Shown here piece by piece: positions 1 through 10,867 of a DNA stretch of 64,000 nucleotides. Below the pieces are notes generated by a model that was given only the letters and a program-made list of their open reading frames with translations, was not told the origin of the DNA and made no database searches. The DNA is from Sambucus nigra (lineage: Eukaryota; Streptophyta; Magnoliopsida; Dipsacales; Adoxaceae). The DNA is taken from contig OX422208.1 of assembly GCA_949130495.1 (NCBI GenBank), positions 686,913,702-686,977,701 on the forward strand, read 5' to 3'. The first letter of the stretch is position 1. Every line of letters starts with the position of its first letter. The translations under genes were made by a program, and so were the position numbers.

Positions 1-916
1 AATCATATTGAGGATAGGAATGAATCAATTGAAGGAGTGTGCATGAATGACATAAAATTATGGCTAAAAATGTGAATGATGAGTTAGATTGAACTCATTA
101 TGAGCAACGGAGCACAATGTCGATGAGATCTCTAAAGAGCCAAAATATAATATACTATAGTAGATAATTGTGAGCGATGTGCTAGATCGAACTCATTATG
201 AACAAATTAGCACACATGTCAATGGGATAGAAAAAGATAAACTTATATATAGAAAAAGCTAAATGAGAAAAAATAGATAAACTTATATATATATAAAGAT
301 AGAAAAAGAGTGAAAAATGGAAAGTGGGACTCGAATATCAAGGTGAACTTAGGAGGCAACATAGTCAAAATTGGCATCAAAGTACACGTAGTTTGGTAGA
401 CACAAGGGTGGGATTTAACCCAATAACTCAAAACTATAATTTCCTTATTTTAAGTTTATTAAAAAATGTGCCCAAGTGGAGAAATGTAGGAAAAAGGGAA
501 GAAAAATTCCAATAAAAAAGGGTTAAACCCTGTTTTTTTAGGATATATAAAACTATATTTCTATGTATATAAGTAATAAAAAAGGGTTATTAAGGGTTGG
601 AAAGTAAAGCTGAAGCAAACGATATGCTAAGAGTAATAAAGTGGGATAAATGACACTAGTTAAATGAGCGAGAAAAGGATAGAAGTAGACCTTTGATGAA
701 GCTTTGCTCATTATTTTTGAAGTGATGTAGGAGATATTTTTTTAATGGTGATGAAGTGGTGGTGAAATGGATGTCAAAGTTTGGGTGAAAGTGATGTAAA
801 GAAGTGTAGAGAGAATATAGATGGAAAATGATGTTTTTGGAAGGGCGACACACTAATTTTGGGGTAGGATCACTCCAGATTTCAAGAAGGGGTCCTTGAG
901 AATGGGGTCATGGCCT

Positions 917-924
917 TTTAAATA
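917..924 (-). promoter_or_regulatory. TATA-like box of the M LTR
   Basis: The minus strand reads TATTTAAA at the place where the related LTRs have TATAAATA (10971-10978 and 43336-43343). It is followed by GGCCATGACCCCATTCTC, matching the post-TATA sequence of the other LTRs, so it marks the U3/R region of this LTR. Activity is not implied. Confidence 0.55.
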
Positions 925-1443
925 GGAGATTTTTAGGGTTAGGGGGTCTTTCGATTGGCATAGGCCTCGGCCTGCCTTTCAGCATACCTCCTATCTTGAA
1001 AAGTACCACTATGCTGATAGGGAGAGGTCAAGGGGTGCCTATAAGTAGTTCGAAATGGACTTTTCAGAAAAAGGCATAAAATACATGTTGTAAGTCTGAA
1101 TCATGCACAGCTGGGACCATTGGAAATGGTATTCAGAGCCCTATGAAAGTTCATTGAGAAACGCTCAGGTTTAAGAGTTGACCAAGGTCAAATGGATCTC
1201 GAAGGCGCCCAGTGGCCTCTAATCAGGGTTTGGATTAAAAAGACAGGTCACACTTGGTATGGACCGTTGGAAAAGAGTATTCAAAGCCCTCTCAAAATGT
1301 ATTGAGCTAGTCTCAATTTTGAGAGCTGATTAATGTCAAACGGAGCTCGAAATCACCCTATGGTCTCTAGTTCAGGGCGTACCATATGTACCGTTGGAAA
1401 CGGTAATCAGAGTCCTATAAAAGTGAATTGATCTACTCTCGAC

Positions 1444-2106
1444 CAATTTTCTAAAAGGAATGAGGCGCGGTCAAGGCATAGAGGTCAAGCCTCAAGCCTT
1501 AGGAGCCTAGGCAAAGCCTAGGCGTATAAAGGCGTTTTTTTTTAATTATTTTAATTATTCCAAGGCTAGTAATATAATAAAATAAATATGTACTTAGAAT
1601 TTTGAAAATATATCCTTATGTGTGGTAACCATCTTTCTCATATGCATGCTCTATAATCAATATATAAAATGTATTTCTCAAATTTAATTAGCAATATACA
1701 AAATGTTTATTTCATAATTCAATAATCAATATCAATAATCATTCAATAATCGATAATCGATAATCAATAATCAATAATCAATAAAAAATGATTCAATATA
1801 AGAAATGTAATTTTCACCTTTCAACTTTCAAATGACACATATAGAATTTTGGGCGAAAGTCGGTCGACAATTTTAGATTTTTTTGGGACGAGAGGCAGAG
1901 AGGTTTGGGATACCATTTGTCTTTTGATTGTTTTGAACGAAATACTGGTCTGATTTTTTTAAAAAGTCTTTAAAAGGCGATATCGTTTCAATAAAGTTTT
2001 TTTTTTAAAATGCGCCTTAATTCTTTAACCAAGAATTAGGCGTAGAAAGATTAAGGCGGGGCATTTCTCCCAAGCCTCAAGCCTAGGTGCGCCTTTTTAA
2101 ACACTG
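1444..2106. mobile_element. non-autonomous hAT transposon with 8-bp TSD
   Basis: A 663-bp element sits inside the M LTR. It is flanked by perfect 8-bp direct repeats CTCTCGAC at 1436-1443 and 2107-2114, the target duplication size of hAT transposons. Its ends are imperfect inverted repeats: CAATTTTCTAAAAGG on the left and, reverse-complemented, CAGTGTTTAAAAAGG on the right. Both ends carry subterminal GGCG/AGGC-rich sequence (about 1460-1535 and 2030-2098), as is usual for hAT subterminal binding regions. The middle is AT-rich with short TAATCAATAA runs (1735-1785) and has no coding frame. The LTR sequence resumes cleanly on both sides. Confidence 0.85.
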
Positions 2107-2264
2107 CTCTCGACTATGATAGTGGACCAAAGTCAAACAAAGCTCGAAAGCACTCGGTGGCCTTTGGATCAAGGTTTCGAGTAGGACCTATGGTCCGAGG
2201 GTGAAAGGGATGGTTTTACAAACCTAAAGAGGTGCTTAAAGGGTACTAGAATGGGGTGTATATA

Positions 2265-2275
2265 GATCCCCTCAG
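2265..2275 (-). other. polypurine tract of element M
   Basis: The minus strand reads TGAGGGGATC directly before the LTR start at 2264. The same AGGGGATC precedes the 3' LTR of A at 35554. This is the plus-strand priming site used in reverse transcription and it fixes the inner LTR border. Confidence 0.6.
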
Positions 2276-3010
2276 TGTCTGAACCTTGGATAAGCAAAGG
2301 ATATTGAAAGATAGACACTTAAAATGGAAAGTTATAAGTGTTGAGGGTAAGGGTCTGATTATGAGGACCAAAGGAGCGTAAATGACCAATTCGATTGGTT
2401 GAGGCCTTTGTTGGGGAATTAGAGTAACCTCATGGCACTAAAGAGTTTAAAGTGACTGATTTGGTGGGTTTAAGTCAATGTTAAGGACCTAAAAAAGTGA
2501 AAGCGACCTGATTGAGAGGGTCTCGAGACCAAAATTGTCAGCCTAAGTTAATTCTACGAACCTAAAGAGTGAAAGCGACCTGATTCAAAGGGTCAAGGCC
2601 AACTCTACGGACCTAGGTCAAATTTGTGGAACTAAAGAGTGAAAGCGATACGATTTAGAGGGAGAGGCCTATTCTGCAGATTTAAAAAGTGAAAGCGACC
2701 TGATTCAGAGTGTCAGGGATAATTTTGCGGACCTAGGTCAATTCTGTAGACCTAAAGAGTTAAAGTGATCTGATTTAGAGGAGCAACCCGAGTCACATGG
2801 TTAAGGAAATTCTGCAGGCCTAGGTCAATTATGGGGACCTAAAGAGTAAAAGCAACTGGATTCAAAGGGACAATTATACAGGACTAGGTCAATTCTGTTG
2901 ACAAAAATGGTAAAAGCGACTTGATTTAGAGGGCCAAGGACAATTCTGAAGACCTAAAGAGTGAAAGTGACCTAATTCAAAGGGTCGAGGCTAATTTCAC
3001 GAGTCTAAAA
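2276..3010 (-). repeat. irregular tandem repeats in the 3' region of M
   Basis: From about 2420 to 3010 a degenerate unit recurs at least eight times: 'cctaaagagtgaaagcgacc' followed by 'tgattcagaggg' and often 'aggtcaattctg'. The phrase 'aaagag/tgaaagc' starts near 2489, 2561, 2631, 2681, 2751, 2838, 2904 and 2950, so spacing varies between about 50 and 88 bases. Reverse-complemented, the unit resembles the regular 40-bp unit of element A at 34384-35440, which lies in the same position just before the 3' LTR. 3' untranslated tandem repeats are known in Tat/Ogre-type plant elements. Bases 2276-2419 are unique spacer. Confidence 0.7.
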
Positions 3011-3189
3011 GATTGTAAATAATTTTTATGATGTTATGTGATTGAATTTTTTTTGAATGCTTCTGTATAAATGATTTTTGTGAAAATAAATTATGATTTT
3101 GATGGATTTAAGGCTTTGACTTTTTTTGGGGAATTGTGTGCAAATGTTTAGGGAAAGTTTTGGATTTTTTAAAATCTTTGTGATAAAAA

Positions 3190-3345
3190 CTAGGGGTCTT
3201 GCCAATAGGCACAAGTAGGGGGTGCGCCTATCATCATATAACACGGATTCTTGGGCTTCTCGAAGAAAGTGAAAGTCCACTGTGATAGGCATGGCTAGGG
3301 GACTATCGATTAACATACCCCCTGGTACTTTATAAAACAAGGGGT
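3190..3345 (+). promoter_or_regulatory. promoter region of the PMD-like antisense gene, copy M1
   Basis: A TATA box TATAAAAC lies at 3331-3338, about 120 bases before the ATG at 3456. Upstream are several copies of a GGCA/ATAGG palindromic module: TTGCCAATAGGCAC (about 3197), GCGCCTATCATC, GTGATAGGCATG (about 3282) and CTATCGATTAACATACC. The same kind of module precedes the TATA box of the LTRs and of the second antisense gene. The transcript leader would be CT-rich (3380-3405). Bases 3011-3189 are AT-rich with no recognisable feature. Confidence 0.55.
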
Positions 3346-3455
3346 CGGGTCTATCATTTTTCACACTTCTAAAAATGATATTTTATCTCCCTCCCTCTCT
3401 ATCTCCCTAAAAATTAGTCTCAGACGTCGTTCCCTCAAAGAGACTCCTAGAAGGC

Positions 3456-4990
3456 ATGTCCAATGAACCTTTTATAACCACCGATGACTGGGCCATCTTA
3501 GAGTGATACGGTGCATAGGTGCTGGTGCGTGGGAGTGAGAATGGTTATGATATCTTCAAGACCATGATTGACTAGGGGGTCTTGTCGAGGTATCCTAGGA
3601 ATCATCGCTCCTTAAGGGTGAAGAATTCCAACGATTATGTGAGTGCTTGATCATATTTTTGAGTTTATTGTTCATTTGATTTTTATTTTTGCTGTGTATT
3701 TAAGGATTTTGCTTGTGTGCAGGTGGATGTTTCTTCATCAGGCATCCGCTCATGGGTTTTTTGACGTGGATTAGGAAAGTGTGAGAGAATCTCCTCAAGG
3801 CGATGAAGTTGATGGTAGAGGCTGATGAGTTTGATCCTTTAGCAGGGCCTTTGATGAGACACCGCGATCTTTAGTGGTGTTATGAAGTTTGGGTGAGAGG
3901 TAGTGGGACACTACTCACACATTAAATTTAGGCCTGGGAGAGAAGACGGTCACTCTAATGGATGTTCAATAGTTGACGGGGTTGGAGCGTGAGGGTCAAC
4001 AGATTATAGTGGACCCGACACTGTACATTTCTCAGGTTGCAATTCATGCTACCTTAGGGGGATATCAGGTGGATTGTTTTGGGGGAATCAGTTAGAATAT
4101 TGGTGTTTAAGTACACCTTGATGGCCAGGCGGATTGATGTTATCAATGGGAGATTGGTGAGGCAGGCAATCCATTTGTTTATTTTTATTTTGTTGGGAAA
4201 TAACTAAGTATAACTAAGGGAGCTTTACACTGGCACACTAGTTCGAGTATGTCTTGATCCTAGGAGAGAGGTTGGTGGGCAAGCGATGTAGGGTGAGGTA
4301 TAGGTTCCACCGTCAGCACCTCCTAAGTACACGAGGAAGGTGAAGGAGATGTCATACGAGGCGACAACGACAGCGATGGTGAGTGAGCCTTATATGCTAT
4401 ACACGAATGTGATGGAAGGGTATGATTATCAAGACTTTGCGACTAGTTGGTTGATGTCATCGCCTATCTATGATATAGAGGGTGTACCCCCACCGTCAGT
4501 AGGACCTGGGAGGGTTAACAGTGTATCGATCTCTTCAGCGTATACCTCGGGGAGTGGCGCAGAGGCTGTAATGGAGGATATTCCCCTTCATTATACTTCA
4601 TTCCTTCTTACCACATCCAATTGGGTGGCAGACATGTTACCTCAGTGCCTCATCTCCCTCAGGTGACGATAGATAGTTTCCCTCCTTTGTCCGAGGAGGT
4701 TCTTTAAAGGGAGGTACGACTATACCTTATAGTTTTTCACTTTGATTATGATTTGTTTTCTTCGTTACTGATTAGCTTGCCCTTGTGCTATATGTTATTT
4801 TTCACATTTTTCTCATGTCGTCATCTTGGCTGCAGGATGTTCGAGATTGTATGGCTTTTGTGTCTGATTACTTGAGGAAGGCTACTAGATCTTGCATGTC
4901 TCCGCCGATAACATCTGAGGGGTGCGAGGAGAGTTTTGGCTCTAGGATCTGAGAGTTTAATGATCCATCGTGGGAAGCGTGTTCACCTAG
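3456..4990 (+). pseudogene. antisense accessory gene 1 (PMD-like), copy M1, broken
   Basis: This gene lies antisense to the pol of M, between pol and 3' LTR, where Tat elements are known to carry extra antisense ORFs. The reading starts MSNEPFITTDDW at 3456. A probable intron runs from the GTGAGT near 3640 to the TTGTGTGCAG ending at 3722. The next exon encodes a plant mobile domain-like stretch (T-H-T-L-N-L, then T-V-T-L-M-D-V, then L-x-G-L near 3915-3990). A later exon (about 4340-4664) carries SEPYMLYTNV and a proline-rich tail, and a last exon follows TTGGCTGCAG (4836). Compared with 36031-37890, about 490 bases are deleted near 4230. In-frame stops in exon 1 and elsewhere make it a pseudogene. 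Function is unknown; PMD proteins include MAIN/MAIL1 and many transposon-borne relatives. Bases 4991-5395 hold only AT-rich sequence, probably terminator and spacer. Confidence 0.65.
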
Positions 4991-5395
4991 ACCCTTAAGG
5001 TGGTGGTTTATCTTTTAGGATTTTGGAAAGTTCGGATTCCGTTTCGATAATTTTTTACTTTTTTTGGTTTTTCCCCCTTCGTTATTCCTGAAAAAATATA
5101 AATACAGTGACGGGTATATATACATGATGCATTTTTTTATTTTCTATATTTTTCTTGAATTGAGTGACTTGGTCTACATGAAGTTTAATTTTCCATTATG
5201 GGTTTCACTTATGAAACAGTAAGAAAGATGTTTAGAAATTAAAATATGTATTTTTTTTTATAGTTTTTCTCGGAAAAAATACCCGGGAAAAACTTTGTAA
5301 AAAGGTTATTTTATAAAAGGGGCTTATTTGAAAAATTAAAAGGCATGAAAAATAGGAAGAATCCCAAAATAGGAGATGTATCAATCGTCATACTA

Positions 5396-5543
5396 CTTGT
5401 CCTGCCTATCAGCATACTGGTCAGGTAAAAGTTGTTTTTTTAGCCATGATTATCCTTTTCCTACACTTTTGTGTACTCAAAAGCAATTATTGGAGCAGCA
5501 TACCGATTCCTTCGCCTTTTGTGGAGGATTTCAAGTATAAAAA
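5396..5543 (+). promoter_or_regulatory. promoter region of antisense gene 2, copy M1
   Basis: A TATA box, TATAAAAA at 5536-5543, lies about 80 bases before the ATG at 5624. Upstream are CCTGCCTATCAGCATAC (about 5399) and GCATACCGATTCC (about 5498), the same palindromic module type seen before the LTR TATA box and before antisense gene 1. The copy at 38310-38460 keeps the upstream part but has lost most of the TATA region. Confidence 0.55.
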
Positions 5544-5623
5544 GGGCTTTAGGGGTGGATTTTTGAATCACACCTCAATGTTTTCCTTTATCATTATTCT
5601 ACTAAGTTTTTTGCTCTTTTGAG

Positions 5624-8450
5624 ATGGTGGTTCTTCTGACGGAGGCTTTTGCCGACTATCTTGAGGGGTTGAAAGAAATGTATTTTTATAATGTATACTA
5701 CGAGGCATTCAACTTATACTCGGTTATTTTGTGTTGTAATCTTCCCATTGAATGAAATCGTCTAGATGAGGCTTTATAATTTTGGCACCTTAAATACCAT
5801 ATGTTTTGCCTTGTTTTGGATGAGGTACGTTCCATCTATGAAGAATTTTCTGCTATATTATGCGTCGATCCTAGTGTTGCAGCAACTATGGATGACTTGT
5901 CTCGTTCTCCTCGGGTGTCTTTAGTGGAGTTTTTGTATACCTCTACTTATTTTGCCCGACCATTAGTGGTGGGGGAAATATCAACCTTCTGGCAGTGTTG
6001 AATTCTGTGTGCCAAGGATACTATACTAAAAATGGCTTTGTTATCACCATAGGCTTAGGCTTTCCACGATTAGGGATGGCAACGTGTGGGGTCCGCATCC
6101 CCCCATGAAAAAAAATTAACCTATCCCACCCCGCGAACCGTGATGGGTTTAGTTTTTAATACCGAAACTCGGTTAAATGTAAACCTCATAAACCCACCTC
6201 GCCTCGTTTACATTACACGGATAAAAAACCCACCCAACACTGTTAAAACCCCGCATTTTTTACTTTCTCCTACAATTTAATTTTCTAATAATAACAAATA
6301 GGTTTAAGACTCTTAACAAAAATAAATTAAATACTTACAAAATATTTTTTCATATTTTTAATGTATTGAATGCAAATAGAATATAAAAAAATTATAGCAA
6401 AAACCTCAACATCAATATTTACTTATAAGTCTCAAAATTACATCAACCATTAAGAAAACAAAACATACTAAAATATCTAAAAGAACATGATTAAAATGTC
6501 CAATTGTGTTGTGTTGCATATCACCATTATAATGCCCTCACCAGCTGTTCAAACATGAGATAAAAATAAACACATTTTTAAAACATCACCCCCCCCCCCC
6601 CCAAAAAAAAAAAAAAATTAGCATATAAACATAGAACACCGCCAAAAAATTGCTACTAATTCTTAGTAGAAAGATCAATTTTCTTAAAAAAACACTTATC
6701 TTTTTCTTTACTCAACCATCCCTCGATCAATCAAGTTAATTTTTTCCCCGTTAAATCATAAAATATGAAGATAAGCAATTTACTTGGCAATGATTCTTAT
6801 TGTGTGGTATCAAAATAACTGCCAAAATCGGCAAGAGACAAAGCACAAAAAAATAGTATTTAATTGAAATCTTGGGGTAACACATTGAGGAATATTGAAA
6901 CTGGGTTTGAAATTGTTTAGTCCTTTCAAACTGTTTAGATCTCGAAATGATTATTTTTGGAGTTTTAAATAATTTATATCTAGACAATAAAGATGCTTTG
7001 ATTTTGTACCACACCAAAACAATAATTGAATGAAACCAAATCTTATACCCAAAATATAGAAAATATAAAAAGTAGCGGATCTCATGCCAAAAAACTTATC
7101 GACAATTGAGGTTTTTCCGAGTCAGGATGAGCTCCTGAGTTCGACTGGGTTATGATCAGTGCTGGATATCTTATTCGATTGACTAACTTTGGTCGAAGTA
7201 GCCATTGGTGGAGCAGGGTAGGCAGTTGCTTGATTTCTCAAGTTGATAATTTAGAGAGGCCATGTGAGGGTGAATGAAAATTGAGAGAGATTGAGTTCTC
7301 AGATTGAGAGAGAGAGATAGATTTGAAGAGAGGACCCCTTTTTTGGGTAAATGGGTTATTATTATTATTATTATATATATATTGTTTGTGGAAAGTTTAT
7401 TTAAGTCAATGTAAGATGGGCATAAAAGTTAATATAAGTATTAAATGTGCATATTTATATAAAAATAAAGCCCATACCTGTCCCTATTATATTAAACGGG
7501 TTTAAACTTTCCCCGTTAGGGTGGGGTTGGGTAAAAAATCCTTCGAGATGGGTTAAATTTCCATCCTTAGCCTAGATTCTCTTGGTGCTTCGAGATATGA
7601 TAGAGGACCCTCAGGTGGCCATGATCGCACTCTGGATGTCTTATCATCGCAATCCGACCACTTTCATATTGGCCAAGACATTTAATGACCTGGATGAATG
7701 AAAAAAAGGTTAGGCTAATTTTTTACGAGGTAACCTAGTGATGTTGTTCATGTGATTATCGGAGGGACTTTACATGGCGGTTCCCCTTGAGTATCCTTTG
7801 ATTGGTGTCCCAAACTTCTTTGCCCAATCCTTTCATAGTTTCAATCCCATTGTGGAGAACTGGGTTGATTGGATCATTTAAAACGGGACTAGACACATTC
7901 ATTGGTCAGTGTTGTGGTTGGGCGAACTACAACCTATCATGCAACTGGGTGACTATCGTTATGTTTAACCAGTAAGCCTTTATCAAACTTCCTCCTACTT
8001 TCCTTGGCGACTTATGTGTCAGTAGGATGGGAGAAAATTGTTCTTCTGTTCATAACCAACTTCTTTTTTGTGGAGGATTTGAGTGCGTCTTTGAGTATGA
8101 CTTTGAAGCCTTTGTGGCAGCACCGGAGGCCAACTACCGATCCATCCCTTTCTGTTGGGGAACTTAGGATTATATCTGGGGATTATTTAAGGTGGTTATG
8201 ACGGAATGTGGTCACGAAGATTTGTGTTGAGGAAACTAGGAGGGGGTGGCTTGTGATGTTTGATGCATAGGAGGAGGGCATTGTGGCTTCGTCATAGCTG
8301 GTTAAGGCATACCGCCGCATATAGAACATAAGGAAATGCTGTGAGGACTGAGATTCTTAGGGTCCTCCGGTGACTGGTGAGGATGGTTGTGTTGATGAGG
8401 AAAACCCATCTGGTAGTCGAAGTAGGTTTTGTGAAGGTATGAAGCAAGTT
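5624..8450 (+). pseudogene. antisense accessory gene 2 (DUF7745-like), copy M1, split by hAT
   Basis: The reading starts MVVLLTEAFADYLEGL at 5624. A characteristic stretch FWHLKYHMFCLVLDEV, then SIYEEFSAIL, follows near 5785-5870. It resembles the FxDPxxxxFxFxxxxLxPTxEEY signature of a transposon-associated plant protein family (DUF7745 type) often found with PMD genes. After the hAT element at 6071-7569 the frame resumes with a stretch matching 'MSYHRNPTTFILAKTFNDLD' (about 7640-7700) and LEYPLIGVPNFFAQSF (about 7785-7835). Stops and shifts occur throughout. Homologues lie at 38535-41270 and, on the minus strand, at 30640-32028. The family name is inferred by eye; the biochemical role is unknown. 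Confidence 0.55.
6071..7569. mobile_element. hAT-like non-autonomous transposon in antisense gene 2
   Basis: The element begins TAGGGATGGCAAC and ends, reverse-complemented, TAAGGATGGAAATTT. These TAGGGATGG-type ends with GGGT/CCCG-rich subterminal sequence are typical of a common plant hAT group. An 8-bp duplication is only partly recognisable (TCCACGAT versus GCCTAGAT, 5 of 8). The empty site is visible in the homologous gene of element A, which reads through this point near 31560. It contains a C13/A14 homopolymer run near 6589-6616, a GA-rich run (7270-7325) and no transposase. The same insertion is in the duplicate copy at 38982-40354, so it predates the duplication. Confidence 0.65.
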
Positions 8451-8879
8451 TGGTAGTAAATGTACTTGTGTTTGGATAGTCCAGGCCGTAGGAATGGTAT
8501 GGTTATGAAGGTATTTTAGGACTTCCTTGTCACTAATACTTTATGCAATTGCTATGTTTTGATTAAAATAGTTGTGCCTTTTAAAGATTTTTTTTAATTA
8601 TATGTACTGATCACTAAGGTATACATAATCCTTTTGTTCCTTCAAATGATGAGATAGATAGACTAACATTCTCGATGGGAAAAGAGAATATATTTTTATG
8701 AAAAAGAAAGGACTACGCCCAAAGTGACTTTGTGGGATTTCTACATACCTCTGCGGGGTTTGAAAATTCTTTTATAAGTTTTCTCTTTTGAAAAGGAAAT
8801 TTTAAGATAATAAGGTCCTACATAGTTCTGAAAAGAAAGAAGAAAGGGTATTTCTAATAGAAGGAAGGTGAGAGGAGTC
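8451..8879. other. spacer between antisense gene 2 and integrase
   Basis: AT-rich sequence between two convergent coding remnants: antisense gene 2 ends from the left and the M integrase reading ends from the right. It probably holds the 3' ends of both transcripts. No ORF, repeat array or recognisable signal is seen. The matching stretch of the second copy is about 41270-41640. Confidence 0.4.
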
Positions 8880-9911
8880 ATATCACGATGAGAGTTGGAC
8901 TAAGGGTAAAATTTCTTAAGACAGTCCAAGTTGATTGAATGCGCCATATCTTCTCCGTCGAGGTCTGTGAGCATGGTGGGCGCACCTGATAGAATCTTCT
9001 TAATAAGGTATGGCCCGCTCTAGTTAGGATTGAATTTTCCTCTTGAGTGTTAGATGGGTTTCACTATTTCTTTGAGAATGTGAGCTCCTTCTTGCACAAT
9101 GAGATCTTTATCTTTCTTATTTAATGATCGTGCAATGCGACGGTGATACCCTCGTATATGGTATAGAGACTTTAGTCTTCTTTCATCCAAAAGTGCGAGT
9201 TCATCGTAGCGACTTCAATGCCAATCGATTTCTCCAACTTAACTTTCGAGCATGACCCATAAAGAGGGCATTTCGAGTTTGACGAGTAGGATTGCTTCCA
9301 TACCGTATACCAAGGAGTAGGATTAACTCTAATGGGTATTCTAAAAGAGGCGCAATAGCCTTAGAGGGCATATGGGATTCGATTTGCCCAATCTCTGCAA
9401 CTTTTATTTTACTAATTATGGAGTTGAGGCCTTTGTTAGTACCTTCGATAACACCACTGGTTTGCAATTGGTAGGGAGAGAACTTGTGCCTCTGAATTCC
9501 ACACTCGTTGACTACTTCTGTGACCTCAACCTCAAAATGGAGCCCATTATATATTACCAACTCATGGGGAACTACGTATTGATAAATGATTTTCTTTCTT
9601 ATGAACTTGGCCACTTTTTTCGCATTCAATACCGTATATACTTCAACTTTAACCCATTTAGTCAAATAATCAATGGTGACTAGGAGGAATTCTTGCATAT
9701 TTAATGCTTTGGGAGTAACTTTACCAATGATGTCAATGCCCAAGTTTAGAAGGGCCAAGGTGAAGTCATGTTGTACAACTTTTAGGGAGCAAGTGCTAAA
9801 GATTGGTAAACGGTTAGCATTTGAGGCACCTTCTCACATAAGCAGTATTATTTTGGACCATGGTGTTCTAGTAATATCCCTGATGAATGATATATTTAGC
9901 ATGCATATGAC
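8880..9911 (-). pseudogene. integrase remnant of element M, copy 1
   Basis: The minus strand reads, from right to left, the end of the zinc-finger region (HMLAK-like start at about 9905, then RRCLKC near 9815-9835), the catalytic core (LGIDIIGK, YLTKWVKVE, KKVAKFIRKKII, about 9758-9590) and the Tat-type C-terminal stretch ending L-T-D-L-D-G-E and LKKFYP-like near 8890-8975. Of the D,D,E triad the first Asp and the Glu (SGVIEGTNK) are kept. The second Asp is Tyr (LVIYNGLHF, codon at 9549-9551). Several frameshifts and stops occur. The reading is cut at 9911 by the LTR of element A and resumes at 44551, beyond the duplicated block. Confidence 0.8.
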
Positions 9912-10015
9912 TATAGACACCACATTTTAGGACCTCCAAAGTCTCTCCTTAGACCCCTAGAACTTCCCCTTTCCATCGCAAAACTAGGTCGCATTCTGAG
10001 TACCAATCTAAAGGC

Positions 10016-10860
10016 CATTAGGTGCCCCTGGTCCCCATTTGACTCCGGTGAACTCTTTCGTCAGAGCAAAAGATATTTTAATATCTAAATGGTTCCAATT
10101 AACCTTTCCAACGATCTGCCCCGTGCACGAATCGGCATAACGATTCGAACAAATTGACCATTTCACTATCGAAAACTGATACAGAGGCCATCGGGCGCTC
10201 TCGGGCCCCGAATTGACCCCAATCAACTCCACTGTTAGAGCGAAATCTCTTTGAATATTCTCAAGGCACTGAAAACTCTTTCCAATGATCCACTCCATGC
10301 ACGAAACAACATATATGTTCGGATGAATGATCAGTTTTCCCCCCCAAATCGATCCGGAGGCCACCGGGCGCTCCCGAACTCCGTTTGACCAAAGTCAACT
10401 CTTTAGCTCGAACGAGACTGAATGAATCTCTAAAGGAAACCGAATACCCTTTCTAAATATCCACCCCATTCACGATTATGATCCATGGTACGGACGAATG
10501 ATCCGTTTTACTCCGAGAGGTCATCGGGCGCTTTCAGGCCCCAGTTAACCAAGGTTAACTTTCCGAACCAAGTGAAACTCTTTGGAATGTTGAAGTACAT
10601 CTCCTAAACTTTCCAACAGTCCACCTCGTGTGCGATTCTGACTTACCATACGGACGCACAATCCATTTGCGTCCGACGATCTCCCATCCGAAAGACCAAC
10701 ATGCGCTTTCAAGCCACATTTGACCCAAAGTCAACTCCTGCACCCGGGAGAGATCCAAAGGACTCTCGAAGGCCTCTAAAATAACTTTCTAATAGTATAC
10801 CCCACAAATGATTCGGATCAACGATTTGTGTGCTACGATCATTTGTTTAGAAAAGTCTGC
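10016..10860 (+). repeat. ~170-bp tandem modules in U3 of LTR A
   Basis: Degenerate modules begin at about 10016, 10189, 10362, 10523 and 10690 with a phrase like 'catcgggcgctcccgggccc', followed by TTTGAC/TTGACC and AGTCAAC, then 'ctttgaat', 'ctttccaacggtcca' and 'cgattcggacgaatgatc'. Spacings are about 173, 173, 161 and 167. Most modules carry one or two W-box cores, TTGAC(C/T), often facing each other; one reads GTTAACC instead. Modules of the same kind are in the M LTR (1130-1440, minus) and the solo LTR, where some were lost. Confidence 0.65.
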
Positions 10861-10867
10861 ACGGGAC

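Larger units (their letters stand above)
1..2264 (-). mobile_element. 3' LTR of Tat-type gypsy element M (cut by window edge)
   Basis: This is the minus-strand LTR of the oldest element, split by a hAT insertion at 1444-2106. Read on the minus strand it starts at 2264 with TATATACACC, a mutated form of the TGTAGACACC start of the LTRs at 9912, 35554 and 42691. Going inwards it shows the same order of landmarks as those LTRs: degenerate modules with W-box cores and the phrase 'gcgcccagtggcctc' (about 1200-1440 and 2115-2200), a motif cluster and TATA-like box near 917-1015, and near 385-450 the stretch that matches 'actacgtggactttgatgcc' of the 5' LTR of A. Its 3' end lies left of the window. 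Divergence from the other LTRs is high, so M is old. Confidence 0.75.

Noticed and set aside
3456..4990. host PMD gene (MAIN/MAIL-like)
   Set aside because: It is repeated three times in the same place inside Tat elements, between pol and 3' LTR, and is full of stops.
6589..6616. C13/A14 homopolymer as a polyadenylation remnant of a retroposon
   Set aside because: It lies inside the hAT element with no target duplication or retroposon body; it is absent from the duplicate copy and may be slippage or a sequencing artefact.
9672..9930. plus-strand ORFs opposite the integrase of M
   Set aside because: They are antisense shadows of the integrase reading frame; the minus strand carries the recognisable core motifs.
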